From an uncultured Chthonomonadales bacterium (GTDB lineage Bacteria > Armatimonadota > Chthonomonadetes > Chthonomonadales > CAJBBX01), in the NCBI GenBank assembly GCA_938005745.1, contig CALLMM010000001.1, forward strand, positions 124,001 through 188,000: a DNA stretch of 64,000 bases. The letters are read 5' to 3'. Shown piece after piece: positions 44,596 to 55,525 of this stretch; positions within the stretch are counted from its first letter, which is position 1, and the number at the start of each line of letters is the position of its first letter. The notes beneath the pieces are model-generated. The model was not told the DNA's origin, did no database searches, and worked only from the letters and a program-made list of their open reading frames with translations. Position numbers and translations under genes: made by a program.

Positions 44596-45828
44596 CTACA
44601 GCGGTCCCATCGGCAGACTGACGGGCGGTCCGTCCAGTTCCAGCGCGATCACGGTGTCGCAGGGATCGGGCGGATCGGCGGGCAGACCGCTCAGAAGGAC
44701 CCGTCCGTTGGAGGCGCGGGTGATCTTCGCCTCCTGTCCGGTCGCCAGCAGCCGCGCCGATTTCACCTCGTTGCCGACCCCGGCAATGCAGGCGGTCTCT
44801 CCGGGCCAGCGGAACACGTGCAGATAGGCGGTGTTCCCCTTCGCGGTCGTCGTGCCGATGATGCCGCCCCCGAAAGCGCAGCGCTGGGAGCCGTAGATCG
44901 CCTCTCCGTTGACCTCCAGCCATCGCCCCATCGCCCGCAGCCGCTCCGCGTCCTCCTCGGGGATCGTCCCGTCGGCGCGCGGACCGACGTTCAGCAGATA
45001 GTTGCCCTCGCCGCGCGCCGCCTCCACCAGGTACTGGATAAGCTGGGGGACGGTTTTGCGGTTGGGGTTGTGGCGGATGTAGCCCCAGCCGCAGGAGTCG
45101 CCGATGGTCATGCAGGACTCCCATCCGCGTCCGGGTCGGGAGGCGGTCACATGCTGCTCCGGCGTGTCCAGGTCCTCCTCGATGCCGGAGCGGTTATTGA
45201 TGAGAATGTCCGGCTGAAGCTGCCGCACCATCGCATTGACCTCCGCCGACCGCCAGTAGTCGGCGATGTCTTTGCCGTCCACATTCGGAACCCAGCCGCC
45301 GTCGTACCACAGCACGTCAATCTTGCCGTAGTTGGTCATCAGCTCCCGCACCTGCGCGTGGTACTGCTGCACCATCGCCTCGACGCTGTCGGGGTCTTTG
45401 TCGCGTCCCAGAAAGTAGCCGGGGAAGCGCCAGTCCAGCAGCGAATAGTAGAACCCGATCCGCATACCGGCGCGTCGGCACGCCTCGACGTACTCGCGCA
45501 CGAAATCGCGTTTGGCGGCGGTCTTGACGCTGGTAAAGTCGCTCACCTGACTGTCAAACAGGCAGAACCCGTCGTGGTGGCGGGTGGTGAGCACCATGTA
45601 CTTCATGCCCGCCTCTTTCGCCAGCCCGACCCAGGCGTCGGCGTCAAAACGATCGGGGTTGAACTGCTGCGCTAAAACCGCATACTCCTCCCGGGGGATG
45701 CGCTCCATATACATCACCCACTCGCCCCGCGCGGGGATGGCGTACAGCCCCCAGTGAATGAACATGCCAAACCGCGCCTGATGGAACCACTCCATCCGGC
45801 GCGCGTAGTCGCTCTGCTCGTTGGTCAT
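44596..45828 (-). CDS. GH29 alpha-L-fucosidase
   Basis: 410 residues. GH29 blocks: RFGMFIHWGLYAIPARGEW, NPDRFDADAWVGLAKEAGMKY, TTRHHDGFCLFDS, RAGMRIGFYYSLLDW, and IDVLWYDGGW with the nucleophile Asp. ARGEGNYLLNVGPRADGTIP follows. No signal peptide from this start, so it may be cytoplasmic. It releases terminal L-fucose from glycans. The upstream gap (45829-45996) carries the argS terminator and presumably the fucosidase promoter. Confidence 0.93.
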   Translation of the reverse strand: MTNEQSDYARRMEWFHQARFGMFIHWGLYAIPARGEWVMYMERIPREEYAVLAQQFNPDRFDADAWVGLAKEAGMKYMVLTTRHHDGFCLFDSQVSDFTSVKTAAKRDFVREYVEACRRAGMRIGFYYSLLDWRFPGYFLGRDKDPDSVEAMVQQYHAQVRELMTNYGKIDVLWYDGGWVPNVDGKDIADYWRSAEVNAMVRQLQPDILINNRSGIEEDLDTPEQHVTASRPGRGWESCMTIGDSCGWGYIRHNPNRKTVPQLIQYLVEAARGEGNYLLNVGPRADGTIPEEDAERLRAMGRWLEVNGEAIYGSQRCAFGGGIIGTTTAKGNTAYLHVFRWPGETACIAGVGNEVKSARLLATGQEAKITRASNGRVLLSGLPADPPDPCDTVIALELDGPPVSLPMGPL

Positions 45829-45937
45829 CGGTCGCTCCCTGTGTGAAGGTGGTCTTCGGAGAAGGGCGTTGCCGCCCTCGCCTACCGGGGCGTTGTTCGG
45901 CGCGGCGGCGCGGGGTTCCTGCCCGACAGAGGAGAAT

Positions 45938-45969
45938 AAAAGGGGGGGGCAGACCCGAAGGTCCGCCCC
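45938..45969 (-). terminator. Intrinsic terminator of the argS unit (UUCG loop)
   Basis: On the minus strand a 10-bp stem GGGGCGGACC/GGTCTGCCCC closes a TTCG tetraloop and is followed by CCCC then TTTTATT. Confidence 0.75.
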
Positions 45970-45996
45970 GTATGGACGGCGTTTTCGATCGGCGAA

Positions 45997-47682
45997 TCAC
46001 ATCCGCTCCGGCGCGGAGACCCCCAGCAGCGTCAGCAGGTTGCGCACAACGATGCGCGTCGCGTTGAAGACGGTCAGGCGCGCATCCCGCAGGTCCGCCG
46101 GAACGCCCTCCTTCAGCGCCGGACACTCCTCATAGAACTGGTGGAGCGCCTGTCCGATCTCGCGCACGAAGGCGGTCAGGCGGTGGGGAGCCAGCATGTC
46201 GGCGGCGAGCCGCACCTCCTCCGGGTAGTCCGCCAGACGCCGCAGCAGATCCAGCTCCTTCTCATGCGTCAGCAGCTCCCGATTGACCGCCCCTGCCTGC
46301 GGCACGGATACGCCCATCTCCTCGGCGCGGCGCAGCACATTGCAGCAGCGCGCATGGGCGTACTGGGCGTAGAAGACCGGGTTTTCGTTGGACTGCTTCT
46401 TCGCCAGCTCCAGATCGAAGGTCGCGGTCGTCTCATAGGAGTTGAGCAGATTGTAGAAGCGGGCGGCGTCCCTGCCGATCTCGCTCACCAGATCGGCAAG
46501 CGGAATGATGTCTCCGGCGCGTTTGGAGCCGCGCACCGGCTCGCCGTCACGCATCAGAAGCACCATCTGCGTCAGGATAATCTCGCACCGGTCGGGATCG
46601 TAACCGAGCGCGGCGATCCCGGCTTTCAGCCGCTGCACGTAGCCGTGATGATCGGCTCCCCAGATATTGATCAGCCGATTGAAACCGCGATCGAACTTAT
46701 CTTTGTGGTAGGCGGCGTCGGCGGCGACGTAGGTCTCTTTCTCGTTGGAGCGAACCAGCACCCGGTCCTTCTCATCGCGGGAGAGCTGCGTTGTCCGGAG
46801 CCACAGCGCGCCGTCCTTCTCGTAGGCGTGACCGCGCGCCTTCATCTCCTCGATGCAGCGGCGCACCGCCCCCGACTCGTAGAGGCTGCTCTCGTAGAAC
46901 CAGCGGTCAAAGCGCACCCCGAACGCCTCCAGGTCGCGCCGCTGCTGCTCCACCATGCGGCTCGTCGCCATCTCCCGGAAAGCCGCCTGCCGCTCCTCTT
47001 CCGAGACCTTTGCATAGCGGTCGCCGAACTCCTTCACGAGATCGGCGGCGATGTCCATCAGGTACTCGCCCATATAGGCGTCTTCCGGCATCGCCCAGTC
47101 CAGCCCCAGCTGCTGTCCGTAGCGCCATGCCAGCGACTGCGCCAGCTTCTCCAGCTGCAGGGAGTTGAGCGCGTCGTTGATATAGAACTCCCGCGACACC
47201 TCCGCGCCGCAGGCTGCCAGCAGGTTCGCCAGCGAGTCGCCGAGCGCGGCGGCGCGCCCGTTGACAACGCTGATCGGTCCGGTCGGATTGGCGCTGACGA
47301 ACTCGATCAGCGTCTTCTCACCCAGCCGCGTGCGATTCGTGCCGTAGAACGCGTCCCTCTCCTCGATCTCCAGCAGGGTATCCTGCAGCCAGTGCGGCTT
47401 CAGGTAGAAGTTCAGGAATCCCGGACCGGCGATCTCCACGCGGGCGATGACGCCCTGCCCGACGGGAAGATATTTGATGATCCGTGCGGCGACCTCGCGG
47501 GGAGGCAGTCCCGCAGGCTTCGCGAGGGTCATGGCAATATTGCTGGCAAAGTCGCCAAACTCCTTATTGCGCGGCGGGTCTATGCTCACGTCTGCGGGAG
47601 GCGATGTCAGATCCAGTTCGCCCGCTTTCTGAGCGGAAGCGACCGCCTCGCGCAGACAGGTAATCAGATGCTCGGTAATCAC
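45997..47682 (-). CDS. argS: Arginyl-tRNA synthetase with a divergent HIGH motif
   Basis: 561 residues from a GTG. Class I ArgRS landmarks are present: N-terminal Add-1 domain, IEFVSANPTGPISVVNGRAA, GDSLANLL, REFYINDALN, GADHHGYVQRLK, the GEPVRGSKRAGD segment (KMSK-like loop) and a C-terminal anticodon domain ending LLGVSAPERM. The HIGH-equivalent, normally HxGH after NPTGP, reads SVVN here; both histidines are missing. The rest of the chain is intact and full-length, so it is probably functional. It follows CBS-DUF1385 (40 bp) and ends at a clear terminator. Confidence 0.93.
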   Translation of the reverse strand: MITEHLITCLREAVASAQKAGELDLTSPPADVSIDPPRNKEFGDFASNIAMTLAKPAGLPPREVAARIIKYLPVGQGVIARVEIAGPGFLNFYLKPHWLQDTLLEIEERDAFYGTNRTRLGEKTLIEFVSANPTGPISVVNGRAAALGDSLANLLAACGAEVSREFYINDALNSLQLEKLAQSLAWRYGQQLGLDWAMPEDAYMGEYLMDIAADLVKEFGDRYAKVSEEERQAAFREMATSRMVEQQRRDLEAFGVRFDRWFYESSLYESGAVRRCIEEMKARGHAYEKDGALWLRTTQLSRDEKDRVLVRSNEKETYVAADAAYHKDKFDRGFNRLINIWGADHHGYVQRLKAGIAALGYDPDRCEIILTQMVLLMRDGEPVRGSKRAGDIIPLADLVSEIGRDAARFYNLLNSYETTATFDLELAKKQSNENPVFYAQYAHARCCNVLRRAEEMGVSVPQAGAVNRELLTHEKELDLLRRLADYPEEVRLAADMLAPHRLTAFVREIGQALHQFYEECPALKEGVPADLRDARLTVFNATRIVVRNLLTLLGVSAPERM

Positions 47683-47722
47683 ACACAGGCTCCCGGAGAG
47701 AGACGCGGAGCGTTCTCCTCTT

Positions 47723-48907
47723 CTATTTCAGGTAGTTCATCAGCAGTTGGGCAAGAGACAGGGCTGCGCTGGAGCCGATCGAGACCCCCGCAAAGGTCTG
47801 CGGCAGTCCCATGCACCAGAGACGGCGCAGCAGCGTGGGACGCTGGGGTACCGTCTGCAGAAACTTCTGCTCCAGGTCCATCGCCGCCATGATGCCGCTG
47901 GCGATCTGTCGTTCGCTGGCGGGGCGCGTCGTAACATACTGCTGGAGAAAGGCTCCCAGACTGCGCCAGGTGAACAGGGCGACGACCGCCCCCAAAATCG
48001 CGCCGTCGGTTGCGTCCAGCCCCCAGAGGTTGAGCGCGGGGACAATCTGCGAGATGAGCGCGAAGATCAGCCCGCCCGCCAGCAGATTGGTTCCGCATCG
48101 GGGATGCACGCGGGGCATCCGTTTGACGATCTCCGGACGAAGCGGCTCTCCCCGCTCTAGCGCATGCACCGCCTGATGTTCGGCGGCGTGGTAGCCCGCC
48201 AGCGGCATCAGGCGGATCATCGCGAGGAAGAGCGGCAGCGCAATCCCCTGCAGCAGGTACCAGCTTACGGTCTCCGGCGTGATCCGGGCAGGCGGCGGCG
48301 CGCTCCAGAGCGCGTAGAGCGGGTAGGCGAATATCTGTTGCGCCAGCCACGCCAAGACCCCGATGCTCAGGTGCGCGGCGATCATCAGCACGCCCATCAC
48401 CGCTCCTCCGGCGATCAGCGACAGGTTTCCGGTTCCCGCCTGAAGATAGCCGTTGGTGAGGTAGACCCCCCAGGGCGTCGCCATGCCCCCGATCCCGGTC
48501 GGGCGGGGCGGGGTGACGTTGGGAACCAGCATATCTGCCAGGGTGACCGCGCCGATATAGCGGTTCTGCGAATCGAGGAGCGGCAGGGTCGTCTCCCCGC
48601 TGGAGACCAGCGCGCGGCGCGCCTCCTCCAGCCCCATGCCGGCATAGCCGACCGCGCCGGGTTCGCGCATGCGCGTTGAGACGGTCTCCTGCAGGCTCTC
48701 CTCGCTCTGCTCCGACTCCAGCAGCGGCAGCAGTTCGCGCAGCGTGATCACGCCGTAGAGATACCCGTAGCCGTCTATCACCGGGAGCGTGTCCACATTG
48801 CCGAATCGCAGCAGCTCTGCGGCGCGGTAGAGACTATCCCACGGCTCCAGAACGGGTATCTGACGTATGTAGCTGACCAGCGACGTTGTTTCGGTCGTCA
48901 TTTCCAC
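47723..48907 (-). CDS. CBS-pair / DUF1385 membrane fusion protein
   Basis: 394 residues (start GTG at 48907; an ATG two codons later is possible). Residues about 10-135 hold two CBS motifs (FGNVDTLPVIDGYGYLYGVIT, ETTLPLLDSQNRYIGAVTL). The C-terminal part is DUF1385: AAEHQAVHALERGEPL, MPRVHPRCGTNLL, and several membrane helices. DUF1385 normally stands alone and is of unknown function; the His/Cys residues suggest a metal site. A CBS pair fused to it implies nucleotide-dependent control. It is divergent from rpmB and upstream of argS. Confidence 0.82.
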   Translation of the reverse strand: MEMTTETTSLVSYIRQIPVLEPWDSLYRAAELLRFGNVDTLPVIDGYGYLYGVITLRELLPLLESEQSEESLQETVSTRMREPGAVGYAGMGLEEARRALVSSGETTLPLLDSQNRYIGAVTLADMLVPNVTPPRPTGIGGMATPWGVYLTNGYLQAGTGNLSLIAGGAVMGVLMIAAHLSIGVLAWLAQQIFAYPLYALWSAPPPARITPETVSWYLLQGIALPLFLAMIRLMPLAGYHAAEHQAVHALERGEPLRPEIVKRMPRVHPRCGTNLLAGGLIFALISQIVPALNLWGLDATDGAILGAVVALFTWRSLGAFLQQYVTTRPASERQIASGIMAAMDLEQKFLQTVPQRPTLLRRLWCMGLPQTFAGVSIGSSAALSLAQLLMNYLK

Positions 48908-48921
48908 ACAGCGATGAATGA

Positions 48922-48950
48922 TTGCAAGAATGCAGAAACTGTGCTATACT
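48922..48950 (+). promoter_or_regulatory. Sigma-70 promoter of rpmB
   Basis: TTGCAA (48922-48927), 17 bp, TATACT (48945-48950). The leader is about 55 nt. Confidence 0.72.
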
Positions 48951-49013
48951 TTCCTGCTTACCTCGCGTCTTTGCGAGAGCGGCGTCAATCGTCTTCAGGA
49001 GACCGTATCAGCC

Positions 49014-49226
49014 ATGCAACAGTGCGAAATCTGCGGAAAAAGCCCGCAGTTCGGTCAGAATATTCGGAACCAGCACTCCGTCGGCTGGCGCTATCGCGCG
49101 CCGCGCACCAAACGCCGCTGGCTGCCGAACCTGCAGACCGTGCGGGTCGCCCGGGGCAACGCGACGATGAAGATTCGTATCTGCGTGAAGTGCCTCAAAG
49201 CGGGCAAAGTGGCGCGGGCGGCATAG
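49014..49226 (+). CDS. rpmB: Ribosomal protein bL28, zinc-binding form
   Basis: 70 residues; CAGGAGA precedes the ATG. bL28 signatures: MQQCEICGKSPQFGQNI, RTKRRWLPNLQTVRV, KIRICVKCLKAGKV. Both Cys pairs (CEIC and CVKC) are present, so this is the zinc-binding (C+) version. It stands alone behind its own promoter. A GCGCGGG/CCCGCGC stem spans the stop codon and may end transcription. Confidence 0.95.
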   Translation: MQQCEICGKSPQFGQNIRNQHSVGWRYRAPRTKRRWLPNLQTVRVARGNATMKIRICVKCLKAGKVARAA

Positions 49227-49456
49227 CCTCCCGCGCCCTGTTTCCACTCTCTACGTCTATTATCAGCTGCATCGTCACGCCGACGCAGGTTCAACTTCCT
49301 GCGCCTCTTTGCCAGAACGCATCCGCTCCTTAGAGACTTGCATTATACACAAGTTTCCCTGCTGATTGCAAGCGTGCCCGAGGCGCGGACGCGCCCGCTT
49401 CGATCTGTGCGTTCGTTGCGCGGACGGGAAGCCGCGCCACCACCGGGGAGGTTCCT

Positions 49457-50992
49457 GTGATGAAGCAAGTGCGTCTACTGATGGCTGGACTGGTCGCTCT
49501 GTCGCTCTGGGGCTGCGGCTCCGGAGGAGGAGGCGCGCACAGCGCGGATCCGCTGGCGGATGGACGCGCCGCGCTGGACCGGCTTGCCGCCGGAAAAGAG
49601 ACGGCGAACCAGCAGAAGTTTCAGACCATTCTCGATCTGTTCCTGCAGGCTGTCCGGAAAAACCCCGACAGCTCCGAAGCCCACTTTGGCGCGGCGATCT
49701 GTCTGGCAGCGGTCGTCACGCAGCAGATAGACGGTCCCGAAGCGATCCCCGCCGGCGGAGCCGGACGCTCCCGCGCCGGCGATCCCCCTGTGGTCGGCAG
49801 CCCGCCCGACAGCGGCGAGTTCCCTCCCACGCCGCCCGACCGCCCGGAGCCGGATACGCCGATGCCGCGCCACCACGTTCTGGGAATCCTGTGGAACCTG
49901 GATCGCGGACTCAGCAACCCCTTCTACCTGCTCCATATGCTCGCGCCCATCGCGGACATTCGCAGCGGACTGATCCCGTTCTACGGCTACTTCGGGGATG
50001 CGCCGGAGCGACGAATGCAGATGCTGAAGGATCTGACGCAGGTCTCCGAGCACCTGGAGAAGGTGGAAGCCGATCCGAACTTCTCCTTCACACTCCCGAA
50101 AGCGGACCGGGAGGGCAGGACGATCGTCATCGGACTGCCGGAGGTCTATCTGTTCCACGCCTACATTCAGTCGCTGCGCGCCGAGATCGCGCTGTCGCTC
50201 GCCTATATCCGCGATCCCGGCAGCTGGCTGCCTCCCTTCTTTAGCCCTCCGTTTTCAGGAGAGACCTCTCCCGGCGCGCCGGGAGGCGGAGGCGGGCGGA
50301 TGCACCCGATCTTCTCGCCGCGCCTGCTGGACCGAAACGAGGACGGCAGGCTGTCTCCCGATGAGTACCTGCCTCCCAGCCCGTTTCTGACCCTTCGCGA
50401 CGCCGCGCTGCTGCAGACCGCGCAGAAGGCGATGCTCACCGTCGCAGAGAAGGGCGAGAAAGGGATTGCGGGCGTGCTGGCGCGCCCTGCCGGCGATGAC
50501 AGCTTCCTCATCCCGAACACGCCCTACGTCGCGAAGGCGCTGACGGAGATGCGCGACCATGCGCTTCCGCTGATCCGGCAGGCGGCAACCGGTCCGGTGA
50601 CGGTGGAGATACCGGTCTACGAACCCTATCCTCTTCCGATGCTGCAGGAGGCGTTGAAGGGGACGGCGGGTCGCTCAGCGCGTCTTCGCGCTGGAAACGA
50701 TGCGATCTTCCATCTGCGCCCCTCCTCCGGCGAGTCGGATCCGCCCGTATCCGGTCCGCTCCCCCCGTTCTTCGATCCTCCCCTTCGTATGGAGAAGGTA
50801 ACGATCCATCTGGCGGCATGGTTCGCCAGCCCGCCCCCGGACCTGAAGGCGTTCGCCCCGACCTTCACGCTGGATGAGGGCGGCTGGATCAAGCCCGAGC
50901 AGATCGTCTATCCGGATGAGACCTTTGGAGGACTCTTCCCGGAGGGGCTGCCGCGCGTCTTTGCACTGGACTACGCCTTTTACGGTCTCTGA
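49457..50992 (+). CDS. Lipoprotein of unknown function with an EF-hand-like loop
   Basis: 511 residues from GTG (an ATG is the next codon); GGGGAGG lies upstream. Lipobox LSLWGC at about residue 20, followed by a Gly-rich spacer. The first part is TPR-like ([30 protein letters not shown]). A Pro-rich insert (about 105-135) follows. Around residue 290 there is an EF-hand-like calcium loop, [14 protein letters not shown] do not recognise a family. The 230 bp before it (49227-49456) contain no gene I can support. Confidence 0.72.
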   Translation: MMKQVRLLMAGLVALSLWGCGSGGGGAHSADPLADGRAALDRLAAGKETANQQKFQTILDLFLQAVRKNPDSSEAHFGAAICLAAVVTQQIDGPEAIPAGGAGRSRAGDPPVVGSPPDSGEFPPTPPDRPEPDTPMPRHHVLGILWNLDRGLSNPFYLLHMLAPIADIRSGLIPFYGYFGDAPERRMQMLKDLTQVSEHLEKVEADPNFSFTLPKADREGRTIVIGLPEVYLFHAYIQSLRAEIALSLAYIRDPGSWLPPFFSPPFSGETSPGAPGGGGGRMHPIFSPRLLDRNEDGRLSPDEYLPPSPFLTLRDAALLQTAQKAMLTVAEKGEKGIAGVLARPAGDDSFLIPNTPYVAKALTEMRDHALPLIRQAATGPVTVEIPVYEPYPLPMLQEALKGTAGRSARLRAGNDAIFHLRPSSGESDPPVSGPLPPFFDPPLRMEKVTIHLAAWFASPPPDLKAFAPTFTLDEGGWIKPEQIVYPDETFGGLFPEGLPRVFALDYAFYGL

Positions 50993-51023
50993 AAGGGATT
51001 TTTCCTCCCGTCTGCGCCTGAAG

Positions 51024-51071
51024 AAACCCCGTCTTTCTGCCGAACTTCTTAGGAAAGGAGACGGGGTTTTT
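51024..51071 (+). terminator. Intrinsic terminator after the lipoprotein gene
   Basis: 11-bp stem AAACCCCGTCT/AGACGGGGTTT ending in a run of five T. Confidence 0.85.
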
Positions 51072-51116
51072 CTGCGTGTCCCGGCTCCGGTTTTTCGCGC
51101 CACGAGGCATCCTGAT

Positions 51117-54100
51117 ATGATGACGGTTCGAATGCGAATGTCGCTGCTGTTAATGGGGCTAGCTGCCGCCTGCCTGGCAGGCGTTGTCGTCTGGCAGAGA
51201 GCGGAGGAGCGTAAACTCAACCTCCTGTTGAACAACGAAGCCCGGGAAAGACAGGATGTATTCGAGAAACTGGCGCGTCTGAAGGGCGGCAAAACGAGAA
51301 CCCTCGCCTTCGACTACACCTACTGGGACGAGATGGCGGACTTTGTCAGAAGCCGCGATATGAAGTGGGCAAGGGAGAACCTGGACACCTGTCTGAGCAC
51401 CTACAAAGTCTCGGCGGTGTGGGTCTACGATCTGAAAGGCTCCCTCATCTATTCGGTCAACGACTCCCGCGATGCGAAACTTCACCCGTTTCCGCTTCCC
51501 TTTTCCACGATTGAGACGCTGCTGAAGAAGCCCCGTTTCTGCAGCTTCTACGTGCAGACCCCTCTGGGAATCATGGAGGTGCAGGGCGCAACGATCCATC
51601 GGTCGGATGACGTCCGGCGACGGAAGCCTCATGCCGGATATTTTCTGGTGGGACGCCTCTGGGACCGCGCGTTTCTGGACGAAATGGCGAGCCTGTCCGA
51701 CTCGAAGCTGACGCTGGTTACCGGCGCTGCGACGCCGGTGGCGCAGCCGCAGAAGAGCAAGAAGCAGCTGGCGATTACCTTCACGTATCCTCTGCAGGGA
51801 TGGGATAAAAAGACCGTCGCGCAGGTGATCGTCGCGAGGGATACGCCGGTCATCCGTCAGTTCTCCGCGCTGACCCATCGCACCATTATGCTGGTGCTCC
51901 TGTTCGCCGGCGCGCTGCTGGCAGCGCTGTCGCTCTGTCTGCTTGTGTGGGTGGCGCGCCCCCTGCAGCGGATATCGCGGGCGCTTCAGGGGCAGGATAC
52001 CAGCGCGCTGACAGGTCTGCAGACCGACCGATCCGAGTTCGGCAGGCTGGCGGGACTGGTCAGCGACTTCTTTGAACAGCAGGAGGCTCTGCGAGAGGAG
52101 ATTGCACAGCGCACGCAGACCGAACAGGCGCTGGAGGCCGCGATTGAAGAGCTGCGGCAGGAGCAGTGGAAGATGCATACGCTCATCTCCAACGTCCCCG
52201 GAGCCGTCTACCGCTGCCTGAACGACAAGCATTGGAACATGCTCTTTCTCAGCGCCCCCATCGCCGATATCTGCGGCTATCCGCCGGAGGAGTTCCTGCA
52301 GGGTCGCGCGCGCTGTTTCAACGACGTCATTCATCCGGACGATCGCGAGGCGGTTCGGTATGAGGTAAATCTGGCGATCGCGCGGCGGGAATCCTATCAG
52401 ATCGAATATCGGATCCTCCACGCGGACGGCTCGATCCGCTGGGTCAGAGAGCAGGGACAGGGAGTCTACGCGCCGGATGGGGAGTGCCGCTATCTGGACG
52501 GCGTCATTTTCGATATCACCGAGCAGAAGCAGATCAACAGAGCACTGCGCGACAGCGAGGAGCGGTTCCGGTCTCTCTACCAGAAGACGCCGGTCATGCT
52601 TCACACCGTGGACCGCAAAGGACGGATCATCTTCGTCAGCAACTACTGGCTGGCGACGCTGGGATACGATTTTGATGAGGTCATCGGTCGAAAGATCACC
52701 GATTTCATGACCGAATCCTCCCGCCACTATGCGGAGGAGTACGTCTTCCCGGTCTTTATGGAGACCGGATTCTGCTGGGACGTCCCCTACCAGATGATCA
52801 AAAACAACGGGGAGATCATCGAGGTGCGCCTTTCAGCGATCGGCGAAAGAGATGCGCAGGGCGAGATGATTCGTTCGCTGGCGGTGATGATTGACGTGAC
52901 GGAGCAGCGACGCGCCGAGGCGACCCTGGCGCATCGCGCGCAGGCGGAGCAGCTCATCACCTCTATCTCTACACAGTTTATCAATCTGCCCCTGGAGCAG
53001 ATTGATGCCGGTATTCAGCGCGCCCTGCAGATGATCGCGGAGTTTTCCGGCGTAGACCGCAGCTACATCTTCCAGATCTCCGCCGACGGCACGACGATGG
53101 ACAACACCCATGAGTGGTGTGCGGCGGGCATCTCTTCGGAGCGAGAGAATCTCCAACAGCTGCGTGTGGAAGAGTTCGCCTGGTTCATGGAGCCGCTGAA
53201 GCGTTTTCAGTGTCTGGAGATAGACTGTGTGGCAGACATTCCAGACTCGGCGCGTGAGGTGAGGGAGCATCTTCAGCAGCAGTCCATCCGGTCGCTCATC
53301 TGCATCCCGATGGTCTACGGCTACACCCTGATCGGGTTTATCGGCTTCGACGCGGTGCGCCAGGAGCGGAAATGGACGCCGGAGATCGTCACACTGCTGC
53401 GGATGGTGGGCGACATCTTCGTCAACACGCTGATGCGGAAACGTACAGAGGAAGAGCTTCTGATCTACAACGAAGAGCTGGAGTTTGCGCGCGCGCGCGC
53501 CGAGCAACAGACGCTTCTGCTTCAGGAGCAGGCGGTGGAACTGGCGCAGGCGCGCGATCAGGCGCTCGCCTCCACCCGCGCCAAATCCGAGTTCCTTGCC
53601 AATATGAGCCATGAGATCCGCACGCCGATGAACGGCATCGTCGGCATGACAAACCTGCTCCTGGATACCCCGCTCACTGCCGAACAGCGCGACTTCGCGC
53701 TGACCATTCAGCACTCGGCGGAGGCTCTGCTGACCATTATCAACGACATCCTCGACTTCTCTAAAATCGAGGCGGGGAAGATGCATATCGAGGCAGTTCC
53801 CTTCAATCTGCGAACGCTGCTGGAGGAGGTGGCGGAGCTGCTGGCTCCCCGCGCCCACGAGAAGGGGCTGGAGTTCGCCTGCATGATCCCCGCGAACTTT
53901 CCGGAGACCCTGACCGGAGACCCGACCCGGCTCCGGCAGATCGCGATGAACCTGTTGAGCAATGCGTTGAAGTTCACGGAGCGCGGGGAGGTGGAGTTAA
54001 GCGTCCAGCTTCTGTCGGAGAACGAGCAGGCGGTGCACTTCCGGATGTGCGTCCGGGATACCGGAATAGGTATTCCGGCGGCGCGTCAGAGCGCGGTCTT

Positions 54101-55502
54101 CGAGAGCTTTACGCAGGTGGACGGCAGCACCACGCGCCGATACGGCGGAACCGGGCTGGGACTGACCATCTGCCGCCAGCTGGCGGAACTGATGGGCGGG
54201 AAGATCGGGCTGGAGAGCGAGGAGGGAAAGGGCAGTCTGTTCTGGGTCGAACTGACGCTGCCCCGGCAGTGCTCCGCCGACCGGAAAGGACTTCAGGCGG
54301 AGAAGCGGCTTCAGGGAGCGCGGATCCTGGTGGTGGACGACCATCCGACCAATCGGCGCGTGCTGTGCGAACAGCTGAAATCGCTGGGCTGTCTGGCGGA
54401 GACGGCGCAGGACGGTCGGGAGGCGCTGCGCGCCATCGCCGCCATGCGGGAGGATACCCCCTATCAGATGGTGCTGATGGATATGCAGATGCCGGGGATG
54501 GACGGCTTGCAGACCGCCCGCGAGATGCGCCGGCAGGCGCGTGGAGCCTCCCTTCCGATCATTCTGCTCTCCTCCATTGGCAATCACGATCTGACGGCGG
54601 AGGCGGAGGGACTGTTTCATGCCCGGCTGAGCAAGCCGGTGCGCCTGTCGGTGCTGAAGCAGGCGATGATGACGGCGATGGGCGAAGCGGTAGAGCGCGC
54701 CCCGGTTCATGTGCCGACCGTCGAGACGGGCGAGTCGCCCCTGACCGGCATCCGGGTGCTGCTGGCGGAAGACAACCCCGTCAATCAGAAGGTTGCGCTG
54801 CGGCTCCTGGAGAAGTGGGGCTGCGTTACCCATGCGGTCAGCAACGGCAGGGAGGCGCTGACCGCCCTCGAAAACGGCGCGTTCGATGTGGTGCTGATGG
54901 ATATCCAGATGCCGGTGATGGACGGCTTCGAGGCGACGCAGGAGGTTCGCAAGCGCGAGCAGGCGCAGGGCGGGCATATGCCGATCATCGCCATGACCGC
55001 GAACGCGATGGCGGGCGACCGCGAGAAGTGTCTGACGGCGGGAATGGACGACTACATCAGCAAGCCGGTCAAGCCGGAGGACCTGCGTCGCGCGCTGCTG
55101 CGGTGGCGCGATCCGACGTCGCCGCGAACTTCCGCGCCGCCGGTCGGCGAGGAGCCTCCCGCGCTGGATCGGGAGCGGATGCGGGAGAGTATCGGCGACG
55201 ATCCGCAGACGGCGCACGAGGCGCTGTCGGAGTTTCTCACCGCGACGGATAGACTGCTTACGGCGCTGACTTCGGCGCTGGAGAGGGGAGACGCTCCGGC
55301 GATTGAGCGCGCGGCGCACTCGCTTGCGGGAAGCGCCGGCATGATCGGCGCAGAGGCGTTTCGTCAGGTCTGCGCGCAGATAGAGGCGCAGGGGAGGTCC
55401 GGGCGGCTGGAGGAGGCACAGACGCTGCTCCCGCGCCTTCAGGCGGAGTATGCGCGTCTGAAAGCCGCCCTGGAGCCGCATCTGATTCCGAAGGCGGCTT
55501 GA
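51117..55502 (+). CDS. Hybrid histidine kinase: CHASE4-PAS-PAS-GAF-HisKA-HATPase-REC-REC-HPt
   Basis: 1461 residues from the ATG at 51117; an upstream extension in frame runs through the terminator. Two membrane helices (about 8-25 and 255-280) flank a CHASE4-like sensor ([15 protein letters not shown]). Then two PAS domains (about 365-600), GAF (about 620-770), HisKA with the phospho-His in [15 protein letters not shown] (about 831), and an ATPase with DTGIGIP and GGTGLGL. REC1 ([12 protein letters not shown], about 1068), REC2 ([12 protein letters not shown], about 1211) and an HPt domain with [12 protein letters not shown] (about 1400) follow. It is a full phosphorelay in one chain. No separate response regulator is adjacent, so its output is unknown. 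Confidence 0.95.
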   Translation: MMTVRMRMSLLLMGLAAACLAGVVVWQRAEERKLNLLLNNEARERQDVFEKLARLKGGKTRTLAFDYTYWDEMADFVRSRDMKWARENLDTCLSTYKVSAVWVYDLKGSLIYSVNDSRDAKLHPFPLPFSTIETLLKKPRFCSFYVQTPLGIMEVQGATIHRSDDVRRRKPHAGYFLVGRLWDRAFLDEMASLSDSKLTLVTGAATPVAQPQKSKKQLAITFTYPLQGWDKKTVAQVIVARDTPVIRQFSALTHRTIMLVLLFAGALLAALSLCLLVWVARPLQRISRALQGQDTSALTGLQTDRSEFGRLAGLVSDFFEQQEALREEIAQRTQTEQALEAAIEELRQEQWKMHTLISNVPGAVYRCLNDKHWNMLFLSAPIADICGYPPEEFLQGRARCFNDVIHPDDREAVRYEVNLAIARRESYQIEYRILHADGSIRWVREQGQGVYAPDGECRYLDGVIFDITEQKQINRALRDSEERFRSLYQKTPVMLHTVDRKGRIIFVSNYWLATLGYDFDEVIGRKITDFMTESSRHYAEEYVFPVFMETGFCWDVPYQMIKNNGEIIEVRLSAIGERDAQGEMIRSLAVMIDVTEQRRAEATLAHRAQAEQLITSISTQFINLPLEQIDAGIQRALQMIAEFSGVDRSYIFQISADGTTMDNTHEWCAAGISSERENLQQLRVEEFAWFMEPLKRFQCLEIDCVADIPDSAREVREHLQQQSIRSLICIPMVYGYTLIGFIGFDAVRQERKWTPEIVTLLRMVGDIFVNTLMRKRTEEELLIYNEELEFARARAEQQTLLLQEQAVELAQARDQALASTRAKSEFLANMSHEIRTPMNGIVGMTNLLLDTPLTAEQRDFALTIQHSAEALLTIINDILDFSKIEAGKMHIEAVPFNLRTLLEEVAELLAPRAHEKGLEFACMIPANFPETLTGDPTRLRQIAMNLLSNALKFTERGEVELSVQLLSENEQAVHFRMCVRDTGIGIPAARQSAVFESFTQVDGSTTRRYGGTGLGLTICRQLAELMGGKIGLESEEGKGSLFWVELTLPRQCSADRKGLQAEKRLQGARILVVDDHPTNRRVLCEQLKSLGCLAETAQDGREALRAIAAMREDTPYQMVLMDMQMPGMDGLQTAREMRRQARGASLPIILLSSIGNHDLTAEAEGLFHARLSKPVRLSVLKQAMMTAMGEAVERAPVHVPTVETGESPLTGIRVLLAEDNPVNQKVALRLLEKWGCVTHAVSNGREALTALENGAFDVVLMDIQMPVMDGFEATQEVRKREQAQGGHMPIIAMTANAMAGDREKCLTAGMDDYISKPVKPEDLRRALLRWRDPTSPRTSAPPVGEEPPALDRERMRESIGDDPQTAHEALSEFLTATDRLLTALTSALERGDAPAIERAAHSLAGSAGMIGAEAFRQVCAQIEAQGRSGRLEEAQTLLPRLQAEYARLKAALEPHLIPKAA

Positions 55503-55525
55503 AGCAGTCGGGTTTTCCCTGCCGG

